In this document: positions 14,183 to 23,753 of the stretch, in pieces
Position numbering within the stretch: the stretch's first letter is position 1
How the letters are laid out: each line of letters begins with the position of its first letter
Assembly: GCA_024400955.1 (NCBI GenBank)
Contig: JAKSLY010000004.1
Coordinates: forward strand, 1-64,000
Source of the DNA: Treponema sp.
Lineage (GTDB): Bacteria > Spirochaetota > Spirochaetia > Treponematales > Treponemataceae
DNA length: 64,000 nt
Direction: 5' to 3'
Translations under genes and position numbers: made by a program
The notes under the pieces: model-generated
The model's database searches: none
Told to the model about the DNA's origin: nothing
The model's input: only the letters and a program-made list of their open reading frames with translations

Positions 14183-15136
14183 TCACGACTTATTTTCGGC
14201 ATTATTCCTGAAATTCAACACTGCTTTTTTTACCCTGATTTTTGCAAGCCTGTTTCTTATCTTGTGGCGGAAATCCGGTTCAGCCTGTGTCGTCTCGAAT
14301 TCCTCCGCAGCTTCGTCAAGGCTTACGTCGTTTCCGAATTTCTGCTTGAGTTCATCCCAGTATTTAATGAGGAAGATGTAAAGGTCTGACTTTGTTCTTC
14401 CCTTGAAATGCTTTTTCATCCTTCTGCTGTCTATGGCCTGGATTACCGGCGTGTATACGTTCCTGAACCAGGATTCAACTGCCTGTTCCATGGGGATTTC
14501 TTCCTCGGAATTTGTGTTTATGTAGTACTTGTGGCAAAGGATGTGGTTGTATATTACGTCGTACTGACCCGGGGTGGAAAAGTCCAGGCACCAGTCGTCC
14601 GTTATGTCACCGTAGTTGGTTTCTGCATAGAAGACGCGCTTTTCGTAGCTTATGACCTGCTTGATCATGTCGCCAATCTTTGATTCAGGCTTGAGCTTTA
14701 TTTCCGTCTGGAGGCTTACCACTTCTGCATCGATGTTTTCAATTCCCTTTGACTTGGCTACGGATACCCTGTGGTTTCCGTCCCTGACAAAATACAGTCC
14801 CCCAAGTTCGTAGACGCTTATGGCTGGAAGGATGATGTCCTGGTAATGGGCCATGTCCACGTGCTGCCAGCGGTTCTTGAGGAAGTTGCTTTTTGGAAAG
14901 AAGTGGTTGTCAAAATCCGAATAGCGGCCTTCGCTTCCCACTATGAGCTTTACGGGAATAACCTGCATTCCCTTGTAGACTTCATTTTTTGGCTTAAGGA
15001 GCTTCTTTACATCCTGCAGGGAAATGAGCCTTGCTTCCTCAGGCTTTAAAAGGTGCTGTATTTCATTGAACAGGGCCTTGTTCCTTGCTTTGTTGAAGTC
15101 TTCACCTGTCTGAGAGGATAGTAATGATGGGTTCAA
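14183..15136 (-). CDS. ParB/Srx-fold domain protein
   Basis: About 317 residues. The central part has a ParB-like signature: a VIPVKLIVGSEGRYSDF strand, then YFVRDGNHRVSVAKSKGI, the DGNHR..VA loop of the ParB/sulfiredoxin nucleotide-binding fold. No helix-turn-helix is obvious; the C-terminal third is basic and helical. I take the TTG at 15136 as start because AAAGGAG lies six or seven bases before it; it then overlaps the end of the phosphoesterase gene by 35 bp, suggesting translational coupling. The role is unknown; a nucleotide-dependent regulator is one possibility. Confidence 0.6.
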   Translation of the reverse strand: MNPSLLSSQTGEDFNKARNKALFNEIQHLLKPEEARLISLQDVKKLLKPKNEVYKGMQVIPVKLIVGSEGRYSDFDNHFFPKSNFLKNRWQHVDMAHYQDIILPAISVYELGGLYFVRDGNHRVSVAKSKGIENIDAEVVSLQTEIKLKPESKIGDMIKQVISYEKRVFYAETNYGDITDDWCLDFSTPGQYDVIYNHILCHKYYINTNSEEEIPMEQAVESWFRNVYTPVIQAIDSRRMKKHFKGRTKSDLYIFLIKYWDELKQKFGNDVSLDEAAEEFETTQAEPDFRHKIRNRLAKIRVKKAVLNFRNNAENKS

Positions 15137-15854
15137 ATTTATCTCCTTTGAATGATGGTTGGAAATCGACAACAAGGTGGCTGTAGGCATTGATTACCGT
15201 CGTGTCGCCTGCAACCGTACATCGTTTTGCCTGCAGGTCGTACAGGTGGATGTGCCCGTGGATCATAAGTGACGGCGAATATTTCTTGATGAACCAGTTG
15301 AAGCATTCAAATCCCTTGTGGCAGGGATCTTCCTTGTCGTGGATGTGTCTTGGTGAAGCATGGGTCAGGAAGATGTCGCAGTATCTTCCGTACCTGATCT
15401 TGTTCCACCATAGGGCTGGTGCCAGGGCAAGCAGCTGCCTTTTCATCTGCTTTTCCGTGAACTGTGCCTGGCCGTTGTTGTATCTCATGGATCCTGAGAC
15501 GCCTGCTATGAGAAGGGGGGTGGTCTTGCCGTCAGCTCCCCTCACTGCAAGGTGCCTGCACTTGATTATCCTGTTTCCTGCATAGTCGGCCCCATGTCCC
15601 TTGTTCATGTCCTGGAATGCGGCGAAGGGAGTCTGTTCAAACATTCCCTTTTTCCTGTAGAAGTTGTATTCCTCAAGTTCATGGTTTCCAAAGACAAAGT
15701 AGGATGGCTTGTTTAGGGAGTCCACGATGAAGTCAACGTATTCCATGGAAAGGTCCCCTGCGGCAAATACGGCGTCAATGTCCTGGTAGCGTTCCCTGAC
15801 TGTCTGGGAATATACAAGAGGATCTATCTGGTCGGAAACAAGCAGGAATTTCAT
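15102..15854 (-). CDS. Metallophosphoesterase family protein
   Basis: 250 residues of the calcineurin-like fold. Motifs: a degenerate first block (LLVSDQID in place of the usual DxHG), AAGDLSMEYVD, FGNHELEEYN, LTHASPRHIHD and HGHIHLYD. The missing His in the first block may change the metal site. Substrate unknown; cytoplasmic. Its ATG is 1 bp after the stop of the TPR gene and its end overlaps the ParB-like gene, so the three form one operon. Confidence 0.78.
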   Translation of the reverse strand: MKFLLVSDQIDPLVYSQTVRERYQDIDAVFAAGDLSMEYVDFIVDSLNKPSYFVFGNHELEEYNFYRKKGMFEQTPFAAFQDMNKGHGADYAGNRIIKCRHLAVRGADGKTTPLLIAGVSGSMRYNNGQAQFTEKQMKRQLLALAPALWWNKIRYGRYCDIFLTHASPRHIHDKEDPCHKGFECFNWFIKKYSPSLMIHGHIHLYDLQAKRCTVAGDTTVINAYSHLVVDFQPSFKGDKFEPIITILSDR

Positions 15855-15855
15855 T

Positions 15856-17235
15856 TTACATTCCTATTTTCTTGAAGAGGGATTCAAGGGTGTCTTTTGG
15901 CACAAGGGTAATAGGCCTTGAGTCGGCAAAGGATCTTGCTGCCGGGGTAAAGTCGGAGCAGGTGAATATGATTCCCTTTACGAATCCCTTTGACTTGATG
16001 GTGTCTGCAAGCCTGCGGACTACTGTGTCTTCTATTGGTTCCGTTGCCCTGTAGAACTGCAGGTAGTGAACCTGCTGCTTTGCATTCATCCAGGTTTCCT
16101 TGTTGGCCTCCGAGGCAAACATGTGGCATCCGTACTTGGTGCATTCGATTTTCTGCGGCGAAAGGTTGAATCCTGCAAGTGCCAGGTTTTTGCACAGTTC
16201 CATGAACTGCTGGTTGTTGGACGTGAGGAATTCCTTGATGCCGTCGTTTGTCTCAAGTTCCTTGTACTGGCTGAGCTTTGTTGCAACATCCTTGAACTTT
16301 GGGTTGACCTTGAATACTATTTCCCACTGCTCGATGGCCTTCTCAAGTTTTCTGTTCTTTTCGTAGCACAAGCCGAGGAAGTAGTGTGAATAGAGGGTTT
16401 CCTGGCATTTTGGATCCTTTGCGTTTGTAATTGAACGCTCGAAGGTTTCCATGGCCTTGTCGTACTGGTCCGCCATCATGAGGCACATTCCCTTTTCAAC
16501 AAGAGCCTTCTGCTTGAATTCCGGGGAACGTTCCGCCTTTTCAAGAAGCTTTACGGCTGTTGAAAGGTCCTTTGTTTCCTTGTTGATCTTTCCAAGGAGG
16601 AAGTAGTTTTCATAGTTTTCCGGGTTGAGCTTTACGGCTGCTTCCAGAGCCTGCTTTCCCTGCTTGTAGTTCTTTGTCCTGAAGAGGATTCTTCCCACGG
16701 CTGTGTAGGCCTTTCCGTTCTTCTTGTCGGCCATCAGCGTCTTCTGGTAGAACCCCAGGGCCATCTTTGCGTTTCCCTGCTGTTCGTATATCTGGGCGGC
16801 GTTAAAGCAGTGGCCCATTACGTTTGGCTCAAGCTTTGTGAGAAGCAGGTATTCCTTAAGGGCTTCCGTCGGCTGGTTGAACCTTTTGTAGAGGTCTGCC
16901 ATTTCCTTCCTGAATTCAACCTCTGGAATTTCCCCGTTAAAGAGGGCATTGTTGTTTACCGTCTTGTATTCCATGAATGCAAGTTCCGGCTTGTTGTCAC
17001 ACAGGTATGCCTTGCCGAGTAAATAGTGGGCTACGTAGTTTCTCGGGTCCTTGGAAATTATGGCTTTTGACGCTTTCTGGGCGAGGGAGTATTTTCCTTC
17101 CTTGATGAGTTTTGGAATGGCATCCGTGCGTGAGGGTGCCATTAAGTTCTTGAATATAAAGATAGCAGCTGTTGCAATGAATGCAATCAGGATACCAATG
17201 ATAACTACTGTTACCAGAGAGCCCATTTTCTTCAC
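15856..17235 (-). CDS. Membrane-anchored TPR protein with a C-terminal Mrr-like domain
   Basis: 459 residues: one N-terminal transmembrane helix (LVTVVIIGILIAFIATAAIFIF), about seven TPR repeats (45-310), and a C-terminal region (about 345-459) ending GFVKGIIFTCSDFTPAARSFADSRPITLVPKDTLESL. That ending resembles the tail of Mrr/type IV restriction-like PD-(D/E)XK domains (F..A..FA...PI.LI....L). I do not see a confident catalytic D-QAK pair, so the domain may be inactive and used for binding. First gene of the operon with the phosphoesterase and ParB-like genes, and divergent from the TPR gene at 17332. Confidence 0.72.
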   Translation of the reverse strand: MKKMGSLVTVVIIGILIAFIATAAIFIFKNLMAPSRTDAIPKLIKEGKYSLAQKASKAIISKDPRNYVAHYLLGKAYLCDNKPELAFMEYKTVNNNALFNGEIPEVEFRKEMADLYKRFNQPTEALKEYLLLTKLEPNVMGHCFNAAQIYEQQGNAKMALGFYQKTLMADKKNGKAYTAVGRILFRTKNYKQGKQALEAAVKLNPENYENYFLLGKINKETKDLSTAVKLLEKAERSPEFKQKALVEKGMCLMMADQYDKAMETFERSITNAKDPKCQETLYSHYFLGLCYEKNRKLEKAIEQWEIVFKVNPKFKDVATKLSQYKELETNDGIKEFLTSNNQQFMELCKNLALAGFNLSPQKIECTKYGCHMFASEANKETWMNAKQQVHYLQFYRATEPIEDTVVRRLADTIKSKGFVKGIIFTCSDFTPAARSFADSRPITLVPKDTLESLFKKIGM

Positions 17236-17331
17236 CTTAAAAATTAGAATTTAATACTTATTTTATAGTAAAAAACAAGAAAATTCAATTCAACAGTCAA
17301 TTTCTTGGCCCGTTTTATCGATAATGAATAG

Positions 17332-18723
17332 ATGAAGTGTAAATTTTTGGCCGTGCTGCCTTTTTTGGTGGCATTTTCGGCATTTAATTCCGGTGCTTTT
17401 GCCCAATCGGATGATTTTCTCAGGGGTGAATCCCTGTTTCGCGAGAACAAGATAGAGGAAGCTGTTCCGTACCTGAGAAACGCCGTAAATGGGGGAAGGC
17501 ATCCTAAAGCCTACAATTATCTCGCCCTTTCCCTTCATGCCATGGGACTTTATCAGGAAGCCCTGGACATTTGTTCCGAGGGAATGAAGGCCCATGATAC
17601 GGACAAGAAGATCATTGCCTTTAATGCCGGCAACGTGTGCTTTGACATGGGCGATTACTATTCAGCAGAAAGGTGGTTTTCCCTTGCCATTGCTGCCAAC
17701 AGGATTTATGCGCCACCGGTTCTTAACAGGGCCAATGCACTTTTCATGCAGGGAAAGTATTACCAGAGCCTTGAAGACTACAAGACTTATCTTGACCTTT
17801 CTCCAAATGACAGGCAGAAACCGGAAATCGAACAGATCATTGCCATGATTGAAGGAATGCGTAAGGCTGAGGAAGAACGTATTGCGGAAGAGCTCAGGCT
17901 TCGTGAGGAAGAGGAACGCATAATTGCCGAGCAGAAACGTCAGGCGGAAGAATATGCTGCATATCTTGCAGAACAGAGGCGCCTTGAGGAAGAACGACAG
18001 CGTCGTGAGGAAGAAGCGCGAATTCGAGCAGAGGCGGAAGCTGCGGCCAATGCAAGGCTTGAACTCCAGAAGGCAGAAATCCAGGCCCTGCTCAGGGAAC
18101 AGGATAATCGCCTTGAAGCCCAGCGCCTTGAATACGAAAGGAAACTTGCCGAGCAGAAGATGCTTGAGGAAGAAAGGCGCATGAGGGAAGCGGAACTTAC
18201 TGCCCAGGCCAAGGAAGAAGCTCTTGCAGCACAGGAGGAAGCCAGGGCCGCCCAGGAAAGGCAGCTTTTGCTCATGTCTGAAATTGAAGCCAGGTTGAAG
18301 GAACAGGAAGCCCGTCAGGAAGCCCAGCGCCTTGAGTATGAGGCCCGTCTTGCAGAACAGAAGAAGGCTGAGGAAGAACGTCTTTTGCGTGAGGCTGAAG
18401 AACGAAAGCGTGCCCAGGAAGAAAGGGCAGCCCAGGAACTTCTGGAACGCCAGCAGGCAGAAGCACGCTACAGGGAACAGGAAGAACGTCTCAATGCACA
18501 GCGTGAAGAAATTCAGAAAATGCTTGAGGAACAGAGAAATGCCCAGCAGGAAATTTTACGTGCTGAGCTTGAAAGGCAGAATAAAAAGGCGGAGGAAGAT
18601 GCAGCAAGAAGACGAAAGCTTCTTGAGGATGTTGCCACATCATTGCAGAATTCTTCCACATCAAATATGTCCGCAGGAGCAGAAGGAACAGTAGATTATG
18701 GATATGGATCAGAACTCGAATAA
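17332..18723 (+). CDS. Exported TPR and coiled-coil protein
   Basis: 463 residues. A signal peptide (MKCKFLAVLPFLVAFSAF, cleavage after GAFA) leads to three or four TPRs (30-165), then about 260 residues of almost continuous charged coiled coil built from EEER, AEEQ and RLEYE units, with a conserved QEAQRLEYE repeat, ending in a short Ser/Gly tail. The start has no Shine-Dalgarno but GATAAT ends 6 bp upstream, so the mRNA is probably leaderless. It overlaps the next gene by 26 bp. A periplasmic structural or scaffold role is likely; the family is not recognised. Confidence 0.7.
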   Translation: MKCKFLAVLPFLVAFSAFNSGAFAQSDDFLRGESLFRENKIEEAVPYLRNAVNGGRHPKAYNYLALSLHAMGLYQEALDICSEGMKAHDTDKKIIAFNAGNVCFDMGDYYSAERWFSLAIAANRIYAPPVLNRANALFMQGKYYQSLEDYKTYLDLSPNDRQKPEIEQIIAMIEGMRKAEEERIAEELRLREEEERIIAEQKRQAEEYAAYLAEQRRLEEERQRREEEARIRAEAEAAANARLELQKAEIQALLREQDNRLEAQRLEYERKLAEQKMLEEERRMREAELTAQAKEEALAAQEEARAAQERQLLLMSEIEARLKEQEARQEAQRLEYEARLAEQKKAEEERLLREAEERKRAQEERAAQELLERQQAEARYREQEERLNAQREEIQKMLEEQRNAQQEILRAELERQNKKAEEDAARRRKLLEDVATSLQNSSTSNMSAGAEGTVDYGYGSELE

Positions 18724-21658
18724 AGAAGAAGCTGCAGAAAAGATTGATGGTGCACCAAAGAAAAAGACAGCAGCTGCAAGGAAGACTTCTTCGACGGCAA
18801 AGTCTACTGGTGAAAAAAAGCCTGCTGCCTCAGGGACAAGAAAAACTGCGGTTCCTGCAGAAGAAAAGGCAGAAGCACCAGTTGTCAAAAAGACTGCTGC
18901 AAAGACTGCTTCATCTAAGAGAAAGACTGCTGGTTCTGCAACTGCCGCGACGGCTGCAGCATCCAAGGCTGAGTCAGAAGATGGTGCAAGTGTAAAAAAA
19001 ACGGCTGCAAGAAAAAGGACTGCAAGTTCTACAGCTGCCGCACCTGCTGCAGAAACTGTAAAGGATGCCCCCGCTGCAAAAAAATCGGCTGCAAAAAAAT
19101 CGGCTGATTCCGGAACAAAATCTTCCGGGGTAAAAGCTGCCGCCTCAACCGCAGTGAAGAGAACTGCATCAAGAAAGACTGTAGCCGAGAAAAAGCCAGC
19201 GGTAGAAGAAGTTAATCCTGAGGTGGAAAATGTCCCGGTAACAGAGGAAGTTAAGCTTGAAGTGGAAAAAGCTCCGGTAGTGGAAACAAAACCTAAGGTG
19301 GAAAATGTTCCGGCAACAGAGGAAGCTAATCCTAAATTGGAAAATGTTCCGGTAGTGGAAACAGTTCCTGCTGAAAAAACAGAGCCTGAAGTAAAAACAA
19401 TTCCAGCTGCCGAAGAGGCAAAAACTGAACCTGAGGCACCATCTGTTTCTCCTGATAATTATGGGGAGGAAAAGGTTCTTGACGGAAAGACTGCAGAGGC
19501 CATGATTTTTGAAAGCTTTTCTGCCGTGCCTTATGTAGAACCTTCGGGAAAGGATAAGAAAAGGAAGACTGCCATATATGCCGCTGCCGGTGCCGTTACA
19601 TTGGCGATTTTACTTGGAGGAATTAAAACATGTTCTTCTGCCGGAGCCAATGGACTGTTTGGAGGAAAGAAGTCTTCTGCCGGTTCTTCTTCCGTTTCTG
19701 AAAATGAACTTCGTGAATTAAATGACGGCCTCTTTGACTATTCAAATCTTGATACTACAAAACCTTACGACAGCCTGAGTCTTGAAGAAAAACTTGCATG
19801 GATAAGCAAGCTGATAGCTGAAGGAAAATATGCAGAGGCCATGAAGCTTCTTCTTGAACTTAAGAATTCCCTTTCGGAAGAAGATGCAATGGCATACGCT
19901 TCTGCAATTCAGCGTCTGCAGGATAAGATTTTTGAATTTGCAGGAAAGGACAGAAAGTCTGAGGAACTTCTGGAATTCTTTAATTCCCTTAAGGAAAGCG
20001 GAATCCTGACTCCAGAAATGGAGGAAATGATTCGCAAGGCAAAGTTAAGTGCAGAGGCAGAAAGACTTGCCCGTGAGGAAGAGGAAAGGGCCCTTGAAGA
20101 ACAGAGGGCTTTGGCCGAGAAGGAAGCTGCCCTTAAGGCTCTTGAAGAACAGAAGGCCAAGGAAGCTGCCAAGGCTGCAAAGGCAAAAAAGACGAATGCC
20201 GATAAAGCTGCCAGGGAAAAGGAACGCAAGGCTCTTGAGGCACAGAAGGCTGCCGAAGAAAAAAGACTGCGTGAAGAAAAAAAGGCATTGGAAGCTGCAA
20301 AAGCCCTTGAGGAAGCAAAAGCCAGGGAAGCTGCATTGGCTGCAGAAGCTGAAGCCATGGCTGCCGCTGAAAAGGATTCTGCCACTTCGGAAAATTCAGC
20401 AGGGGCAAATAATGGTGACCTGGACAGTTCTGCTGATTCAGGCAACGCTGGTTCACTGGAAGAGAAAATTCAGGAAACCTTAAGCCTTGCACAGCAGGCT
20501 GAAAAAAACAGGGACCTTGCAGAAGCTGAACGGCTTTTGAGCCTTGCAACAGAAATGGATCCAAAGAATTTCATGAATTTTTATGAACTTGGAAGAATCC
20601 TTACCATGCAGGGAAAATACGAACCGGCTCTTGCTTCATTCATGAAGGCCATTGAATTGAACGATCTTCATGAAAAGTCCCATTTTAATTCTGGTCACGT
20701 ATGCGAGCTCATGCACCGTTATGATGAGGCCCTTGTTCACTATAAAAATGCCTACAGGGTAAAGCCTGATTATGACAAGGCATATACTGGGGCAGGCCAT
20801 ATCCTTTCAATTCAGAATAAGTATGAAGAAGCCATTGAGATTTTCAAGAAGGCAATAAACATCAATTCAAGCAAGGCCCGCGTATGGCAGGAAATTGGAA
20901 CATGCTATACGGCCCTTGGAAAAATGTCACTTGCAGAGGAAAGTTTCAGGAAGGCTTTGGAATGCAGTGATTCAAGGAACAATGCCATTACCTTCTACAA
21001 TCTTTCTTCCGTCATGATGGACCAGGGCAAGGTTAAGGATGCAGAAGAATATGCAAAGAAGGCCTACGAGTCACGCGAAGAAGTTTCAAAGGAAAACAAG
21101 GAACTTATAGTATACAACTATGCCGTTGTGTGCCAGCAGCTCCAGAAGGATGGGGAGGCCATAAGGCTTTATCAGGAAGTTCTGGAAATCAATCCTTACA
21201 GCGTTAAGGGTAATTTGAATCTTGGTGTTATCCTGCTGGAAAAGGACATGCTTGAAGACGCCCTTGGTTATCTTAAGCTTGCGGAAAAAATCGATTCCAA
21301 GAATTTTGAGGTAAGCAATAATTTGGGCAATGTCTACAGCAAGCTTGAGGATTACGAAAATTCAGTCAAGTACTACAAGCTTGCATTGTCAGTAAAACCT
21401 AATGACATGGTTGTGATGGAAAACCTTGCCAAGTCCTACGCATCTGCAAAAAACTTCCAGGAAGCAAAGGCCACCTTTGAAGCAGTTGTCAATTCCAACA
21501 GGAAAAACCTGGATGCAATCTTTGAGCTTGCAAAGGTATGCATGGCCCTGCAGGATACAGCCGGTGCCCAGAAGAATCTGCTCATGATTCAGGCCCAAAA
21601 TGAAAACTACAGGAAAAATGAAATAAATGCCCTGCTCATGTCTTTGCTAGTAGATTAG
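18698..21658 (+). CDS. Large Lys/Ala-rich, membrane-spanning TPR protein
   Basis: 986 residues in four parts: a histone-H1-like N-terminus (1-165) with many KKTAA/KRTAS motifs; a Pro/Val/Glu repeat region (165-250, units like EVENVPVTEE and KVENVPATEE); a single transmembrane helix (about 291-310, AIYAAAGAVTLAILLGGI); then a charged coiled coil (440-560) and about ten TPRs (590-986). The topology suggests a basic cytoplasmic tail that could bind DNA or RNA and an extracytoplasmic TPR array. The start overlaps the upstream coiled-coil gene, so the two are coupled; an ATG two codons later is equally possible. The stop overlaps mutL by 4 bp on the opposite strand. Confidence 0.72.
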   Translation: MDMDQNSNKEEAAEKIDGAPKKKTAAARKTSSTAKSTGEKKPAASGTRKTAVPAEEKAEAPVVKKTAAKTASSKRKTAGSATAATAAASKAESEDGASVKKTAARKRTASSTAAAPAAETVKDAPAAKKSAAKKSADSGTKSSGVKAAASTAVKRTASRKTVAEKKPAVEEVNPEVENVPVTEEVKLEVEKAPVVETKPKVENVPATEEANPKLENVPVVETVPAEKTEPEVKTIPAAEEAKTEPEAPSVSPDNYGEEKVLDGKTAEAMIFESFSAVPYVEPSGKDKKRKTAIYAAAGAVTLAILLGGIKTCSSAGANGLFGGKKSSAGSSSVSENELRELNDGLFDYSNLDTTKPYDSLSLEEKLAWISKLIAEGKYAEAMKLLLELKNSLSEEDAMAYASAIQRLQDKIFEFAGKDRKSEELLEFFNSLKESGILTPEMEEMIRKAKLSAEAERLAREEEERALEEQRALAEKEAALKALEEQKAKEAAKAAKAKKTNADKAAREKERKALEAQKAAEEKRLREEKKALEAAKALEEAKAREAALAAEAEAMAAAEKDSATSENSAGANNGDLDSSADSGNAGSLEEKIQETLSLAQQAEKNRDLAEAERLLSLATEMDPKNFMNFYELGRILTMQGKYEPALASFMKAIELNDLHEKSHFNSGHVCELMHRYDEALVHYKNAYRVKPDYDKAYTGAGHILSIQNKYEEAIEIFKKAININSSKARVWQEIGTCYTALGKMSLAEESFRKALECSDSRNNAITFYNLSSVMMDQGKVKDAEEYAKKAYESREEVSKENKELIVYNYAVVCQQLQKDGEAIRLYQEVLEINPYSVKGNLNLGVILLEKDMLEDALGYLKLAEKIDSKNFEVSNNLGNVYSKLEDYENSVKYYKLALSVKPNDMVVMENLAKSYASAKNFQEAKATFEAVVNSNRKNLDAIFELAKVCMALQDTAGAQKNLLMIQAQNENYRKNEINALLMSLLVD

Positions 21659-23502
21659 GTTCTTTTTACAAGGGCAAAAAGCTGCTTTCGCGTGATGGTG
21701 GTAAAGACTGGCCGTCCGTGAGGGCAGTGGGGGTCCGGCAATTTCAGGGCGCCCCTTGCAATTTCTTCTGCCGTAATCCTGTCCAGGACAGTTCCATCCA
21801 TTACCGCTGAGCGGCATGCCGTCGAAGCTGCAACTGCATTTATCATGTCCTTGGGATTTACCCTTCTGTCCAACACATCCTTCTTAAGGTCTTCGGCCGT
21901 TCCTCGGAATCTTGCAGGAACCGTAGTAAACATCCATTTTCCGTTGCCGCAGTTTTCACAGGTGTAACCGGCTTCTTCAAGCTTTGGCTTGATTGCTTCT
22001 ATATAATTATCATCAGCCTGGGAGTCGGTTGTTATCTCGTAGGGAACCATGAGTTTCTGCTTGGCCTGGGATTCCGCCATGATCTGGTCGTAAATCATCC
22101 TTTCGTGGGCTGCATGCTGGTCTATGATGTACAGGGTTCCGTCTTTTTCTGCAATGAGGAATGTACCAAGGGCAAGACCCGTAAAATGGAATCCGTCCTC
22201 ATGCTTCTGTTCCCCGGTGGTAATGATTTCCGGCACGTAGTTTGGTTTCAGCTGGCGGTCAGATTCCATGGAAGGGTTGAAAGCCGGTTCAGCAGGAGAT
22301 GGAAAGAATTTTGCACGGCCTTCCTTTTTTTCTGCAAAGGAAGATGAAGGATTCTTTATCGAATAGCGTTCCTTTGGGAGTTCCGAATATGATGGGGAAT
22401 CGAATGCAAGGGAAGCTGTCTGTTCCAAATGGTGCCTTGATGCAGAAAAATTGAATTCAAGGTTTTGAGTTTTTTCTTCGCTGTTGAAGTCAGATTCCAG
22501 TATTGAACGTACGGTGTACTGCTTGAAGAAATTTCTTGCGGCTGTGCTAACCTGATGGTGCAGCGTATTCATGTCGCGGAATCTTGCTTCCTTTTTTGCA
22601 GGGTGAATGTTAAAGTCCACAAGGGATGGGTCCATGGTTACGAAGAGGCATGCAACTGGAAAGGTTCCGTTTGGGAAGTATCCCTGGGATCCGTAAACAA
22701 TGGCCTGGACCAGGGAGTATTCCTGAATTCTTCTGCCATTGACGTAAATGAATATGTCCTTTCGGCTTGGACGCGACACGGCAGGTTCCCCTGTCACAAG
22801 GGTAAAGGAAAAAGACCCGTCCGGGTGACTGTAGTTGACTTCGTAGAACAGTTCCTGGTTTTCAAAGTAGCCCATGGTTTCTACAAAGCGTTCCTTAAGG
22901 CTTTGCCCTGCACTCAGGGTGATTTTTTCCTCTCCATCAGAAGTAAAGCTGAAAGCAATATCCGGGCGGGCCATGGCCTTTTCTTCAAAGGTTGAACGGC
23001 ACATGGTTGCTTCGGAAGCAGGACGCTTTAAGAACTGTCTTCTTGCCGGAAAATTTTCAAACAGGCCCTGGGTTTGAACTATGGTTCCCTTGGTTTCAAC
23101 GCATGGTGTAATGACATGGTCTTCTGTAACTGAAGCACGCATCTTGAATCCACCGCTTGTGATTTCCAGCCGGCTTACTGCTGCCATGGATGACAATGCT
23201 TCTCCACGGAATCCCAGGGTGTTAAGATTTAGGAGGTCGTCTTCAGTGGCGATCTTGCTTGTGGCGTGGGGATGGGCGCATTCTGCAAGGTCTTCCCTTG
23301 ACATGCCGCATCCGTTGTCCACTACGCGGATTTTTTCAATTCCACCGCAGGTAATGTCTACATCGATTCTGGTTGCCCCAGAATCCACTGCGTTGTCCAT
23401 GAGTTCACGGAGAATGGCGTTGGGCCTGTCTATGACTTCTCCTGCTGCAATTTTCCGTGCAACTTCTCCTGGAAGAGTCTTAACCCTGCGCTGAGTAACC
23501 AT
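21655..23502 (-). CDS. mutL: DNA mismatch repair protein MutL
   Basis: 615 residues. N-terminal GHKL ATPase: KIAAGEVIDRP, ELMDNAVDSGATRI, VVDNGCGM, ATSKI, TLGFRGEALSS. A long variable linker (335-430) precedes the C-terminal endonuclease domain: DQHAAHERMIYD starts at Asp461 and a CPHGRP motif lies near the end, the two metal-site motifs of endonuclease-type MutL. The last acidic residue of the first motif is Asp where Glu is usual. Its ATG overlaps the xseB stop (TAATG). Confidence 0.95.
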   Translation of the reverse strand: MVTQRRVKTLPGEVARKIAAGEVIDRPNAILRELMDNAVDSGATRIDVDITCGGIEKIRVVDNGCGMSREDLAECAHPHATSKIATEDDLLNLNTLGFRGEALSSMAAVSRLEITSGGFKMRASVTEDHVITPCVETKGTIVQTQGLFENFPARRQFLKRPASEATMCRSTFEEKAMARPDIAFSFTSDGEEKITLSAGQSLKERFVETMGYFENQELFYEVNYSHPDGSFSFTLVTGEPAVSRPSRKDIFIYVNGRRIQEYSLVQAIVYGSQGYFPNGTFPVACLFVTMDPSLVDFNIHPAKKEARFRDMNTLHHQVSTAARNFFKQYTVRSILESDFNSEEKTQNLEFNFSASRHHLEQTASLAFDSPSYSELPKERYSIKNPSSSFAEKKEGRAKFFPSPAEPAFNPSMESDRQLKPNYVPEIITTGEQKHEDGFHFTGLALGTFLIAEKDGTLYIIDQHAAHERMIYDQIMAESQAKQKLMVPYEITTDSQADDNYIEAIKPKLEEAGYTCENCGNGKWMFTTVPARFRGTAEDLKKDVLDRRVNPKDMINAVAASTACRSAVMDGTVLDRITAEEIARGALKLPDPHCPHGRPVFTTITRKQLFALVKRT

Positions 23503-23753
23503 TATGATCTTGTTCCTGTAATCTCGTCGTTAAACTTAAACAGTTCCATCTGTGGGTCTGCTTCTGCGTTTTCCGGGGAGTTCATGAGAATCTGGATTTT
23601 GCTTTCCATTTTGTCCAGCTGCTTTTCAAGGTTCTTTGCAATCTTGATTCCCTCTTCAAAATCCTTGAGGGCATCTTCAAGGCTTATGTCGCTTCTTTTG
23701 ATGTCGTCCGTAAGTTCTTCAAGTGCCTTAAGCTTTTCTTCAAAGTTTGTCAT
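23502..23753 (-). CDS. xseB: Exodeoxyribonuclease VII small subunit
   Basis: 83 residues with the typical NFEEKLKALEELTDDIKRSD and LEDALKDFEEGIKIAKNLEKQL helices of XseB. It sits between xseA and mutL, overlapping xseA by 4 bp and mutL by 1 bp, so the three are co-translated. Confidence 0.93.
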   Translation of the reverse strand: MTNFEEKLKALEELTDDIKRSDISLEDALKDFEEGIKIAKNLEKQLDKMESKIQILMNSPENAEADPQMELFKFNDEITGTRS

